Positions 15,802 through 23,476 of a DNA stretch of 64,000 bases are shown in pieces. The position numbers were made by a program, and so were the translations under genes. Within the stretch, counting starts at the first letter, position 1. Each line of letters starts with the position of its first letter. The DNA is from an uncultured Eubacteriales bacterium. Its GTDB lineage: Bacteria; Bacillota; Clostridia; Oscillospirales; Oscillospiraceae. The DNA is taken from the NCBI GenBank assembly GCA_900545405.1, contig UQYT01000009.1, positions 3,432 to 67,431 of the forward strand, given 5' to 3'. The notes beneath the pieces were generated by a model that saw nothing but the letters and a program-made list of their open reading frames with translations, was not told where the DNA came from and ran no database searches.

Positions 15802-16550
15802 TTGAGGTCGAGGCCCACGGGGCAGTGGTCGGAGCCCATGATCTCGGGGCAGATGTAGGCCTTGTCAATGCGCTCCGCCAGCCGGTTGGAGCAGAGGAAA
15901 TAGTCTATGCGCCAGCCGACGTTCCGCTCGCGGGACGCCGCGCGGAAGCTCCACCAGGTGTAGGCCCCCTCGAGGTCGGGGTAGAGGTAGCGGAAAGTGT
16001 CCGTGAACCCGGCGTCGAGCAGCTCGGTCATCTTGCCGCGCTCCTCGTCCGTGAAGCCGGGGTTCATGCGGTTGGTCTTGGGGTTTTTGAGGTCGATCTC
16101 CTCGTGCGCGACGTTCATGTCGCCGCAGACCACGACGGGCTTTATGTGGTCGAGCTCCACGAGGTAGTCGCGGAAGGCGTCCTCCCACTGCATGCGGTAG
16201 TCGAGGCGCCGGAGGCCGTCCTGGGAGTTCGGCGTGTAGACGCAGACGAGGTAGAAGTCCTCGAACTCCAGCGTTATGACCCGGCCCTCCGAGTCGTGCT
16301 CGGCGTGGCCGAGATTGTAGGAGACGCCGAGGGGCTTTATGCGCGTAAATACGGCGGTGCCGGAGTAGCCCTTCTTTTCGGCGTAGCACCAGAACTGCTC
16401 ATAGCCCGGCAGGTCGAGCTCCAGCTGTCCGGCCTGCAGTTTAGTCTCCTGCAGGCAGAATATGTCGGCGTCGAGGCCCCAGAAGATGTCCTCAAAGCCC
16501 TTTTTCATAACGGCGCGCAGGCCGTTTACGTTCCAGGATATCATTCGCAT
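15798..16550 (-). CDS. xth: Exodeoxyribonuclease III (AP endonuclease)
   Basis: Cuts DNA at abasic sites and degrades 3' ends in base-excision repair. 250 residues. Metal and catalytic motifs: ISWNVNGLRA, LQETKLQ, GDMNVAHEEIDL, and the C-terminal GSDHCPVGL. Several in-frame starts exist. ATG 16550 is chosen because GGGGAGG is 7 bases upstream; ATG 16556 touches that ribosome site. The start lies inside the end of trmB. Confidence 0.95.
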   Translation of the reverse strand: MRMISWNVNGLRAVMKKGFEDIFWGLDADIFCLQETKLQAGQLELDLPGYEQFWCYAEKKGYSGTAVFTRIKPLGVSYNLGHAEHDSEGRVITLEFEDFYLVCVYTPNSQDGLRRLDYRMQWEDAFRDYLVELDHIKPVVVCGDMNVAHEEIDLKNPKTNRMNPGFTDEERGKMTELLDAGFTDTFRYLYPDLEGAYTWWSFRAASRERNVGWRIDYFLCSNRLAERIDKAYICPEIMGSDHCPVGLDLK

Positions 16551-17188
16551 GGCCATACCTCCCCGCGTACCGCCACCAGGCGGTTTATCTTGACGCCCTG
16601 CTCGTGGAACTTTGCCTCGTAGTCGGTCATCACGCCCTGGATGCCGTGCTCGTGGAGGTCGCGCGTGACCTCCTTGAGCGTCCAGCCGCAGTTTTGGAAC
16701 TGCTCGAGGCTCCACTCATACAGCATGACGTTGTCGGTCTTGAGCCAGACCTCGCCGCCGGGGGGCAGGAGGTCGAAATAAAGTTTCTGAAAGCCGGGGG
16801 CCGTGAGACGGCGCTTGAACTGCTTCTTCTTCGGCCAGGGGTCGGGGAAGTTTATGTAGATGCGCGAGACCTCGCCGGGGGCGAAGAACTCCGGCAGCAG
16901 CGCGGCGTCCCGGTCGAGAAAGCGGACGTTCGTGAGCCCGGCGTCGCGCACGCGCTCCATGGCGACGACCATCGCGTCCGGGACCTTCTCCACGGCGCAG
17001 AGCAGCGCGTCCGGCTCCGCGGCGGCCATCCCGGCGGTGAAGCGGCCCTTGCCGCAGCCCAGCTCCAGGCAGAGGCGCTCATGTCCCGGGAAATCCGCGA
17101 GCCAGCGCCCGCGGTGGACTTCAGGGGTATTTTCAAGCAGCTCGGCGCACTTTTCCCAGCGCGGCACGAGGTTGGGTTTTTTTCTCAT
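16541..17188 (-). CDS. trmB: tRNA (guanine-N7)-methyltransferase
   Basis: Methylates G46 of tRNA using S-adenosylmethionine. About 215 residues. The SAM loop is LELGCGKGRF and the family signature FPDPWPKKK is followed by KRRL. An in-frame TTG at 17194 is possible; ATG 17188 is preferred, though neither has a clear ribosome site, so the start is uncertain by two codons. First gene of the operon trmB-xth-dusB-sigma-anti-sigma. Confidence 0.94.
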   Translation of the reverse strand: MRKKPNLVPRWEKCAELLENTPEVHRGRWLADFPGHERLCLELGCGKGRFTAGMAAAEPDALLCAVEKVPDAMVVAMERVRDAGLTNVRFLDRDAALLPEFFAPGEVSRIYINFPDPWPKKKQFKRRLTAPGFQKLYFDLLPPGGEVWLKTDNVMLYEWSLEQFQNCGWTLKEVTRDLHEHGIQGVMTDYEAKFHEQGVKINRLVAVRGEVWPCE

Positions 17189-17215
17189 TCTCAAAGCATA
17201 TCACGCTCCGCACAG

Positions 17216-17244
17216 ATGATAACATATCCCGCGCAAAACTTCAA
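17216..17244 (-). promoter_or_regulatory. Promoter of the trmB operon
   Basis: On the minus strand: TTGAAG (17239-17244), 17-base spacer, TATCAT (17216-17221). Confidence 0.7.
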
Positions 17245-17255
17245 CGAAGAAAAGG

Positions 17256-17284
17256 TTGCGAATCGCGTTCGGCCATAGTATAAT
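17256..17284 (+). promoter_or_regulatory. Promoter of tRNA-Pro
   Basis: TTGCGA (17256-17261), 17-base spacer, TATAAT (17279-17284), ending 10 bases before the tRNA. Confidence 0.8.
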
Positions 17285-17294
17285 CAAAATTCAC

Positions 17295-17370
17295 CGGGGT
17301 GTTGCGCAGCTGGTAGCGCGCCAGCTTTGGGAGCTGGAGGCCGTGAGTTCGAGTCTCACCACTCCGACCA
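17295..17370 (+). tRNA. tRNA-Pro (anticodon UGG)
   Basis: Folds as a full cloverleaf. The acceptor stem is CGGGGTG/CACTCCG with one G-U pair and the D stem is GCGC/GCGC. The anticodon stem CCAGC/GCTGG holds the loop TTTGGGA with TGG at 34-36, and the T arm is GTGAG-TTCGAGT-CTCAC. The discriminator is A and CCA is encoded (17368-17370). Confidence 0.97.
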
Positions 17371-17407
17371 GTCCCCCTGAAACCGGAGGGTTTCGGGGGG
17401 ACTTTTT
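17371..17407 (+). terminator. Terminator of tRNA-Pro
   Basis: A 14-bp stem (GTCCCCCTGAAACC and complement, loop GGAG, one G-U) followed by TTTTT, starting at the base after the encoded CCA. Confidence 0.92.
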
Positions 17408-17458
17408 GCGCCGGCGCGGCTGTGTTATAATGTAGTAGAAAGAAATGGAGGCGGGGAC

Positions 17459-18190
17459 ATGGCCGTTGAAAACGGGATCTGGATAATGCGTGGGCTCGAC
17501 TGGGACGACCCGGGCCGCATCCGCAGCTGGCAGGAGCTTGCGGACTGGATAGACGAGGTCGGCTTCCTGCCCCTCTTCAAAAACGAGATAGACGGCTTTT
17601 CCGCCGAGGAGCACACCTCGGACCTCTACTGGTGGAGCGGCGACGCGAAGCAGGACCCCTGGGAGTGGCGGGAGCTCATCGCACGCAGCGGCCGGGTGGC
17701 CTACGGCAAGTTCTTCGGCCGGAAGGCGGGCTTTGTCTCCCGGGAGTGGTTCCCGCACTTTGCCAACTGGCGTAGGGACGGCTACGACTTCGACAGCCGC
17801 TGGGACGAGGGCCTGACCCGCATCCGCCTCAAGCGGGTCATGGACCTGTTCACGGACGGGGCCGAGCTCTATTCCTTCGAGCTCAAGCGCCTGGCCGGTT
17901 TCGGCAAGGAGGGCGAGCGGAACTTCGAGGGCACGGTGACGGACCTGCAGATGTACACCTACCTCCTCATCCGCGACTTCCGGCAGCGCATAAACAAAAA
18001 GGGACTGCCCTACGGCTGGCCCATCTCGGTCTATTCCACCCCCGAGGCGCTCTGGGGCTATGAGCACATCGCCTCCGCCTACTCCACCGGGCCGGAGCAG
18101 TCCCGCGAGCTGATCTTCCGCCAGGTGCGGAAAAACTTCCCCGCCGCCACGGACGAGACCCTCGCCGCCGTGCTCGGCTGGAACTGGTGA
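17459..18190 (+). CDS. AlkZ-related conserved protein
   Basis: 243 residues, soluble, rich in Trp and acidic residues. I recognise it only loosely as the clostridial family labelled AlkZ-related: an N-terminal WIMRGLDWDDP, a central RWDEGLTRIRLKRVMDLF, and a C-terminal PYGWPISVYSTPEALWGYEH. No enzymatic motif is certain. A weak promoter (TATAAT at 17426-17431) and GGAGG precede the ATG. It is followed closely by the deformylase-like gene. Function unknown. Confidence 0.6.
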   Translation: MAVENGIWIMRGLDWDDPGRIRSWQELADWIDEVGFLPLFKNEIDGFSAEEHTSDLYWWSGDAKQDPWEWRELIARSGRVAYGKFFGRKAGFVSREWFPHFANWRRDGYDFDSRWDEGLTRIRLKRVMDLFTDGAELYSFELKRLAGFGKEGERNFEGTVTDLQMYTYLLIRDFRQRINKKGLPYGWPISVYSTPEALWGYEHIASAYSTGPEQSRELIFRQVRKNFPAATDETLAAVLGWNW

Positions 18191-18201
18191 AAGGAGAAGC
18201 C

Positions 18202-18612
18202 ATGATACGCGACATATGCAGGGACGAGGCCTTCCTCTCGCAGAAGGCGGAGCCCGCGACGCCGGAGGACATGCAGACCGCCGCCGACCTGCTCGAGACG
18301 CTCGAGCACCACAGGGACGGCTGCGTGGGCATGGCGGCGAACATGATAGGCGTGAACCGCCGCATCATAGCCTTTGACAACGACGGCGAGTACATGCTCA
18401 TGTTCAACCCGGAGATAATCAAAAAGTCCGGCCCCTACGAGGCCGAGGAGGGCTGCCTCTCCCTCACGGGCACCCGCCGGACGCGGCGCTGGCAGAGCAT
18501 CAAGGTCCGCTGGCAGAACGAGCGCTTTCAGGAGCGCATCAAGACCTTCACCGGCTGGACGGCGGAGATCATCCAGCACGAGATCGACCACTGCGAGGGG
18601 ACAATAATATAG
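18202..18612 (+). CDS. Peptide deformylase-like protein with altered motif 1
   Basis: 136 residues, shorter than the usual 150-190. The metal ligands are intact: motif 2 EGCLSL (Cys) and motif 3 QHEIDHCEG (two His and the catalytic Glu). Motif 1, normally GxGLAAxQ, reads GMAANMIG, so the Gln that stabilises the oxyanion is replaced by Met. The start is ATG 18202 with AAAGGAG 5 bases upstream rather than an earlier GTG. It may remove formyl groups from proteins as a secondary deformylase or act on another formylated substrate. A canonical deformylase should exist elsewhere in the genome. Confidence 0.8.
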   Translation: MIRDICRDEAFLSQKAEPATPEDMQTAADLLETLEHHRDGCVGMAANMIGVNRRIIAFDNDGEYMLMFNPEIIKKSGPYEAEEGCLSLTGTRRTRRWQSIKVRWQNERFQERIKTFTGWTAEIIQHEIDHCEGTII

Positions 18613-18623
18613 GAGGCACAGCC

Positions 18624-19325
18624 ATGTTCAAGGACAAGATCGCCGTCGTCACCGGCGGCGCGAAGGGCATAGGCAAATGCATTGCGGAGGAGTTTCGCCG
18701 CAATGGCGCCGAGGTTTGCGTCATAGACCTGCTGCCCGGCGGCTATTACACCGGCGACGTCGGAGACAAGGCCGTGCTCGAGGACTTCGCCGCTAAGGTC
18801 GTGGCGGACTTCGGGCATGTGGACTACCTCGTAAACAACGCCCTGCCGCTCATGAAGGGCCTCGACAGCTGCACCTACGAGGAGTTCAACTACGCTCTGC
18901 GCGTGGGCGTCACGGCGCCGTTCTATCTTGCAAAGCTGTTCGCGCCCCACTTCGCTCCCGGGGCGGCCATCGTGAACATCTCCTCCTCGCGCGACCGGAT
19001 GAGCCAGCCGCAGACGGAGAGCTACACGGCGGCCAAGGGCGGCATCTCCGCACTCACCCACGCGCTCGCGGTGAGCCTCGCTGGGCGGGTGCGCGTGAAT
19101 TCCATCTCCCCCGGCTGGATAGACACGGACTACACAGTCTATGAGGGCCCGGACGCCTGTCAGCAGCCCGCGGGCCGCGTGGGGAACCCCATGGACATCG
19201 CGAACATGGTGCTCTACCTCTGCTCGGACAAGGCGGGCTTCATCACCGGCGAGAACATCTGCATCGACGGCGGCATGACCCGGCAGATGATATACCACGG
19301 CGACTTCGGGTGGACGCTGGAATGA
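18624..19325 (+). CDS. Short-chain dehydrogenase/reductase
   Basis: 233 residues, a classical SDR. Cofactor loop TGGAKGIG at 11-18, NNAL (NNAG-type) near residue 74, catalytic Ser in NISSSRDR, YTAAKGG (Tyr/Lys) near residue 136, and the C-terminal CIDGGM. An Asp after the second strand (CVIDLLP) favours NAD(H). Substrate unknown. It is 11 bases after the deformylase-like gene and probably in one transcript with it. Confidence 0.88.
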   Translation: MFKDKIAVVTGGAKGIGKCIAEEFRRNGAEVCVIDLLPGGYYTGDVGDKAVLEDFAAKVVADFGHVDYLVNNALPLMKGLDSCTYEEFNYALRVGVTAPFYLAKLFAPHFAPGAAIVNISSSRDRMSQPQTESYTAAKGGISALTHALAVSLAGRVRVNSISPGWIDTDYTVYEGPDACQQPAGRVGNPMDIANMVLYLCSDKAGFITGENICIDGGMTRQMIYHGDFGWTLE

Positions 19326-19423
19326 AAAGCTCAAATGTTTGCTGCTCGCGCTGACGGCCTGCAGCTACTGCGCCGAAAATTACGCCGATTGAGCGCTGTG
19401 AATAAACCGAAGAGGTGAAGAGC

Positions 19424-19888
19424 ATGAAACTCGCCATAATCTCCGACACCCACGGGCTGCTGAGGCCGGAGGTGATTGAGCACATAGAGGGCGTGGACGT
19501 GATACTCCACGGCGGGGACATAAATAAGCAGAGCGTCATGGACGAACTGCGGCGATACGCCCCGCTCTACGTCGTGCGCGGGAACAACGACAAGGACTGG
19601 GCCGCGGATATCCCGCACGAGCTCACCGTCACGCTCGGCGGCGTGACGTTCTACATGGTCCACAACAAAAAGGAGGTCCCGGCGGACCTCTCGGGCGTGG
19701 ACGCGGTGGTCTTCGGCCACTCGCACAGGTATTTTCAGGAAGAACGCTCCGGCGTGCTCTGGCTCAACCCCGGCTCCTGCGGCCCGCGGCGCTTTGCCCA
19801 GGAGATAACCCTGATGCTGGCCGAGGCCGAAGGCGGGCGGCTCCGCGTGCAGAAGATCACCATCCCGCACGCGGCGAAGCAGAAATAA
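19424..19888 (+). CDS. YfcE/MJ0936-type metallophosphoesterase
   Basis: 154 residues with the full two-metal phosphodiesterase signature: DTHG, GGDI, GNND, VHN and GHSHR. An in-frame GTG (19415) lies within the AGAGGTG ribosome site, so ATG 19424 is the start. This family hydrolyses simple phosphodiesters in vitro; the natural substrate is not known. Confidence 0.9.
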   Translation: MKLAIISDTHGLLRPEVIEHIEGVDVILHGGDINKQSVMDELRRYAPLYVVRGNNDKDWAADIPHELTVTLGGVTFYMVHNKKEVPADLSGVDAVVFGHSHRYFQEERSGVLWLNPGSCGPRRFAQEITLMLAEAEGGRLRVQKITIPHAAKQK

Positions 19889-19903
19889 AGGAGGACATAT
19901 CCG

Positions 19904-20887
19904 ATGAAAAAGAGATACGCGGCGCTGCTGCTGGCGCTGGCATTTATATTCGCCCTCGCGGGCTGCGGGGCGGAGGCGGGCCCGGACTACTCCAGCGCGG
20001 ATAACTGGGCCTATCTGGAGACGGACAAGACCGCGGCGGCGGACGTGTTTTTCATCTGCCCCACCGTCTACGGCGGCGGGGAGGGCGACGAGAACATGCC
20101 GCTCAGCGACGGGGAGGCGCGGGAGAGCTTCCTCGGCGCGACCAACATGGAAAAGGGCATCTACGACGCGGAGAGCTGCTTTTTCGCGCCATATTACTGC
20201 CAGGCCGGACTGAGCGTATACGAGCTGCCGGCGGAGGAGCGCGAGCCCTATCTCGCGCTGGCCTATGAGGACGTGCGCGCGGCCTTCGACTACTATCTGG
20301 AGCACTACAACGAGGGGCGGCCCATCATCGTCGCGGGCTTCTCCCAGGGCGCGGACATGTGCCTGCGCCTTCTCAAGGACCGCTTTGCCGACGAGGAGGT
20401 GAACCGCCTGCTCGTGGCCTGCTACGCCATAGGCTGGAGCATCACGGAGGAGGAGATAGCGGAGTATCCTCACCTGCGCTTTGCCACGGGCGAGGACGAC
20501 ACGGGCGTCATCATCTCCTTCAACAGCGAGGCGGAGAGCGTCACGGACTCCATCCTGATCCCGGAGGGCACCCGCACGCTGGCCATCAACCCCCTCAACT
20601 GGCGCACGGACTCCACCCCGGCGGGGAAGGAGGCCAACCTCGGCGCCTGCTTCACAAATTACAGCGGGGACATCGTCAGCGAGATACCGCAGCTCACCGG
20701 GGCCTATATCGACCCCGTGCGCGGGGCGCTGAAGGTCACGGACGTCACGCCGGAGGAGTATCCTCCCGGGCTCTCCATCTTCCCCGAGGGCGTGTACCAC
20801 CTCTACGACTACCAGTTCTTCTACCGCAACCTGCAGCAGAATGTGGCCGTCCGTCTGGACGCCTATCTTGCCGCCGCAGCGGAGTGA
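19904..20887 (+). CDS. Lipoprotein with alpha/beta-hydrolase fold (DUF3089-like)
   Basis: 327 residues. The N-terminal signal ends in the lipobox LAGC (Cys at about residue 21), so it should be membrane-anchored outside the cell. The nucleophile elbow is AGFSQGA near residue 147, preceded by IIV. The overall pattern (FFICPTVYGG, FFAPYYCQAG) is that of DUF3089 proteins as I remember them. It probably hydrolyses an ester or lipid of unknown identity. It closes this rightward run of genes. Confidence 0.8.
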   Translation: MKKRYAALLLALAFIFALAGCGAEAGPDYSSADNWAYLETDKTAAADVFFICPTVYGGGEGDENMPLSDGEARESFLGATNMEKGIYDAESCFFAPYYCQAGLSVYELPAEEREPYLALAYEDVRAAFDYYLEHYNEGRPIIVAGFSQGADMCLRLLKDRFADEEVNRLLVACYAIGWSITEEEIAEYPHLRFATGEDDTGVIISFNSEAESVTDSILIPEGTRTLAINPLNWRTDSTPAGKEANLGACFTNYSGDIVSEIPQLTGAYIDPVRGALKVTDVTPEEYPPGLSIFPEGVYHLYDYQFFYRNLQQNVAVRLDAYLAAAAE

Positions 20888-20896
20888 CAAAGAAAA

Positions 20897-20933
20897 CCCG
20901 GCCGCGAGCAGCATCTCGCGGCCGGGCTTTTTT
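20897..20933. terminator. Terminator after the lipoprotein gene
   Basis: Perfect 12-bp stem (20897-20908/20915-20926), loop CAGCAT, then CTTTTTT. The run of A before it lets it also act on the leftward small membrane-protein gene that ends at 20932. Confidence 0.92.
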
Positions 20934-21165
20934 ATTCGGAGTCGGATTTGGATTCCACCTTGCAGCTCCCGCCGCAGCAGCAGCCGAAGGCTCCGGAGAG
21001 CAGGAAACCGATGAGGCCGGTGTACAGCACGGTAATGTAGGGGTTCGAGGTGATGGCGCAGGTCCCGGTAGAACAGCCCACCAGGTAGTAGTAACCGAGG
21101 CCCACAAGCGCGCCGCCAGCGGTGAAGAGCACCGGGCGCAGCAGTTTTTTCAGGAATTCCTTCAT
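20932..21165 (-). CDS. Small cysteine-rich membrane protein (DUF6132-like)
   Basis: 77 residues with two hydrophobic segments (about 12-30 and 45-60). The cysteine pattern GCSTGTCAITSNPY is characteristic of DUF6132 proteins, followed by FGCCCGGSC. It starts one base after the trxB stop and is clearly part of the trxA-trxB operon. The cysteines and context suggest a membrane partner in thiol redox or sulfur chemistry; this is inference. Confidence 0.75.
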   Translation of the reverse strand: MKEFLKKLLRPVLFTAGGALVGLGYYYLVGCSTGTCAITSNPYITVLYTGLIGFLLSGAFGCCCGGSCKVESKSDSE

Positions 21166-21166
21166 G

Positions 21167-22096
21167 TCATTCGCCTCCCGCCAGATATTCCTCCGCCATG
21201 TGGACCGCCATGGCCCCGTCGGCCACCGCCGTGACCACCTGACGCAGGGGTTTTGTCCTCACGTCGCCCACGGCGTAGACGCCGGGGAGACTGGTCTTCG
21301 TCGTCTCGTCCGCGACTATATAGCCGCCGCGGTCGAGCTCCAGCTGGCCTTGTACCAGCTCCGTCGCGGGCTTTCTGCCCACGCTTATGAACACGCCGTC
21401 GCAGTCGAGCTGCGTCTCCTCTCCGGTCCTGAGGTCCCGGAGCCGCACGCCTGTGAGCCTGTCGCCGCCCAGCAGCTCAGTCACGGCGCTGTTCCAGCGA
21501 AACTCTATGTTCTCCGCCCGCATGAGCGGCTCGTGGTACACCTTCGTAGCCCTCAGGCTGTCCCTGCGGTGGACGAGTATCACCTTTTTGGCCACTCGGC
21601 TGAGCGCCAGGGCGTCCCCGGCGGCGGAGTTGCCCCCGCCCACGACGACCACCGTCCTGCCGCGGTAGCGCATCCCGTCGCAGGCCGCGCAGTAGGCCAC
21701 GCCGCGGCCGGTGAGGGCGGCCTCGTTCGCGAGGCCCAGCTCCCGGGGCCCGGCGCCCGTGGCCAGCACCACGGTGCGGCCGTAAAAGACGCCCGCGCTG
21801 GTCTCCAGCACCTTGGGCGAGGCGGCGAGGTCCACGCGCTCCACCTCGGCGTACTCGCTCTTCGCGCCGAAGCGCTCCGCCTGACGCTGCATCTTCTCGG
21901 CCAGGGTGAAGCCGTCGATGCCCTCCTCAAAGCCGGGGTAGTTGTCAATGGCCTCGGTCAGGGCCATCTGCCCGCCGGCGGAGAGCTTCTCCAGCACCAG
22001 GGTGTCCAGCCCGGAGCGCGCGGCGTAGAGCGCCGCCGTGTAGCCGCCGGGGCCGCCGCCGACGACTATCATGTCGTAGACATGCTTTCCGTCCAT
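21167..22096 (-). CDS. trxB: Thioredoxin reductase
   Basis: NADPH- or ferredoxin-linked flavoprotein that reduces thioredoxin. 309 residues. FAD loop GGGPGGYTAALYAARSG, redox disulfide CAACDG near residue 135, second dinucleotide loop GGGNSAAGDAL, and the C-terminal FAD motif YAVGDVRTKPLRQV. It sits 12 bases after trxA. Confidence 0.94.
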   Translation of the reverse strand: MDGKHVYDMIVVGGGPGGYTAALYAARSGLDTLVLEKLSAGGQMALTEAIDNYPGFEEGIDGFTLAEKMQRQAERFGAKSEYAEVERVDLAASPKVLETSAGVFYGRTVVLATGAGPRELGLANEAALTGRGVAYCAACDGMRYRGRTVVVVGGGNSAAGDALALSRVAKKVILVHRRDSLRATKVYHEPLMRAENIEFRWNSAVTELLGGDRLTGVRLRDLRTGEETQLDCDGVFISVGRKPATELVQGQLELDRGGYIVADETTKTSLPGVYAVGDVRTKPLRQVVTAVADGAMAVHMAEEYLAGGE

Positions 22097-22108
22097 GCGC
22101 GCGCCCCC

Positions 22109-22432
22109 TCAGTTGGCCAGGGCCTCGCTGATGAAGCGGTCTATGGCGGCCTTCGAGCCGGGGTTCACGATGGAGTCCACGGCCTTGCCGTTTCGGTACA
22201 TGATGAGCGTCGGGACGACGTCCACGCGCTCCGCGTCCGCGAGCTGGGGCTCCTCGTCGATGTTTATCTTGGTCACGGCGATGCGGTCGCCGTACTCCTC
22301 TGCTATCTTCTCGTACACGGGCCCGAGCCTGCGGCAGTAGCCGCACCAGGGCGCCCAGAAGTCCACCAGCACGGGCTTATCCCCGCCCGCCATCTGTCCG
22401 AATTGCTCCCTGTTTATCTCAATAGCCGCCAT
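22109..22432 (-). CDS. trxA: Thioredoxin
   Basis: 107 residues. Thioredoxin fold with active site WCGYC (usual WCGPC, so Pro is replaced by Tyr, which should shift the redox potential) and the cis-Pro in VVPTLIMY. The open frame extends 24 codons further upstream, but ATG 22432 has GAAAGGAG 10 bases before it. First gene of trxA-trxB-DUF6132. Its promoter carries an operator shared with the adjacent ferredoxin operon. Confidence 0.93.
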   Translation of the reverse strand: MAAIEINREQFGQMAGGDKPVLVDFWAPWCGYCRRLGPVYEKIAEEYGDRIAVTKINIDEEPQLADAERVDVVPTLIMYRNGKAVDSIVNPGSKAAIDRFISEALAN

Positions 22433-22463
22433 ATCTGCCAGCTCCTTTCTTTTGTATGGGCCC

Positions 22464-22504
22464 AGTATACCCAAAAAACCGGCCCGTTTCCGTGATAAGG
22501 TCAC
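22464..22504 (-). promoter_or_regulatory. trxA promoter with Crp/Fnr-like operator
   Basis: On the minus strand the -10 box is TATACT (22464-22469) without a good -35 box. An inverted repeat GTGAC-CTT-ATCAC (22492-22504) lies 22 bases upstream of it, centred near -41, the position of a class II activator. The extended 15-base motif CCGTGAnnAGGTCAC (22490-22504) recurs at 23355-23369. Confidence 0.65.
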
Positions 22505-22514
22505 GCAAAGGCGC

Positions 22515-23093
22515 TCAGGCGGCCTTGCCGCCCTTGGCCTTGCAGATGAGCTGCGTCATGGTGCCCATGGGGCAGTAGACGCACCAGCTGCGGGGCTTGA
22601 AGAGGACCATCGTGATAAGCCCCAGGACGGTGGAGGTGAGCATGACGCTGTAAAAACCGAAGGCGAACTGCGCTACGCCGGGGTGGAGCAGCGTGCCGTG
22701 ATACGCCCAGTGCCAGGGCAGCTTGAAGGTCCACAGCAGCGTCACCGCCTGCCCGAGGTCCCGCGCCCCGGCGAACACGAGATAGGTGTTCCACAGCATC
22801 AGGAAGAACATGGCGAAGAAAAAGACGAGAAAGCCGTAGCGGAAGGGCTTGCTCTTCATCCAGCGGGGGATATCCCGCCTTCTGGAGAGGCCGAAGCGCC
22901 CGCCCAGCAGCGCAAAGAGCTGGCCGCGGCCGCAGTAGCGGTTGCAGTAGCCCTTCGTCCCGGCGGCGACGGAGATGATGATGGGTATGAAGAAGCACAG
23001 CAGCCCCAGCCAGGCGAAGAGTATGTTGAAAAAGCCGAGCGTCAAATACAGCAGCGACGCGATCCACAGATAGTCGTACCAACGCTTTTTCAT
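22515..23093 (-). CDS. NapH-like membrane iron-sulfur protein
   Basis: 192 residues with four or five hydrophobic helices. Two cysteine groups, GYCNRYCGRGQLF near residue 48 and SWCVYCPMGTMTQ near 170, are typical of truncated NapH/CcoG-type 4Fe-4S membrane proteins. It overlaps the ferredoxin start by ATGA, so the two form a small electron-transfer unit, likely passing electrons across or into the membrane. The partner is unknown. Confidence 0.8.
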   Translation of the reverse strand: MKKRWYDYLWIASLLYLTLGFFNILFAWLGLLCFFIPIIISVAAGTKGYCNRYCGRGQLFALLGGRFGLSRRRDIPRWMKSKPFRYGFLVFFFAMFFLMLWNTYLVFAGARDLGQAVTLLWTFKLPWHWAYHGTLLHPGVAQFAFGFYSVMLTSTVLGLITMVLFKPRSWCVYCPMGTMTQLICKAKGGKAA

Positions 23094-23299
23094 GCCTCCA
23101 CCTCCACAAGCTCAATGACGCTGGCCGGGCACTCCCTGGCGCACTTGCCGCAGCCGATGCACTTATCCCTGTCCACCCGGGCCGCTATGCCCCGGACGAC
23201 CGATATGGCCCGCATCGGGCACACCTTGACGCAGCAGCCGCAGGCCACGCAGGCGGACTCATCCACAACGGCCTTGCGCCGCTTCTTCACCGGACTCAT
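23090..23299 (-). CDS. 2[4Fe-4S] ferredoxin
   Basis: 69 residues. Two CxxCxxCxxxCP clusters, CVACGCCVKVCP and CIGCGKCARECP, preceded by a basic MSPVKKRRK start. The open frame extends upstream, but ATG 23299 has GGAGGG 7 bases before it. Translationally coupled to the NapH-like gene. Its promoter carries the Crp/Fnr-like operator at 23355-23369. Confidence 0.9.
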   Translation of the reverse strand: MSPVKKRRKAVVDESACVACGCCVKVCPMRAISVVRGIAARVDRDKCIGCGKCARECPASVIELVEVEA

Positions 23300-23328
23300 G
23301 ATATCCCTCCACAAACTCAAGTGGAGAG

Positions 23329-23369
23329 AGCATACCACATCCGCCGCGGCCGCACCGTGACGAGGTCAC
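23329..23369. promoter_or_regulatory. Divergent promoter region with Crp/Fnr-like operator
   Basis: Inverted repeat GTGAC-GAG-GTCAC (23357-23369). Leftward, the ferredoxin -10 box TATGCT (23329-23334) is 22 bases away, exactly the spacing seen at trxA. Rightward, a candidate TTGGCG-N16-TACAAT (-10 at 23412-23417) puts the same operator near -61, the class I position. One activator could therefore drive both directions. Confidence 0.65.
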
Positions 23370-23476
23370 ATAACGCGAAAACCCTTGCCTTGGCGCCTCG
23401 GCAGAGAGAGTTACAATATCCGGTTGAGGAGATAAAGACACGGGCCGCGCGCCCGCCATGGGGAGAGAAGTATGAG

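Noticed and set aside
19326..19423. Possible small lipoprotein fragment (reads LLLALTACSYCAENYAD in one frame) between the SDR and phosphoesterase genes
   Set aside because: The frame has no usable start codon or ribosome site and ends after about 20 residues; at most a decayed remnant.
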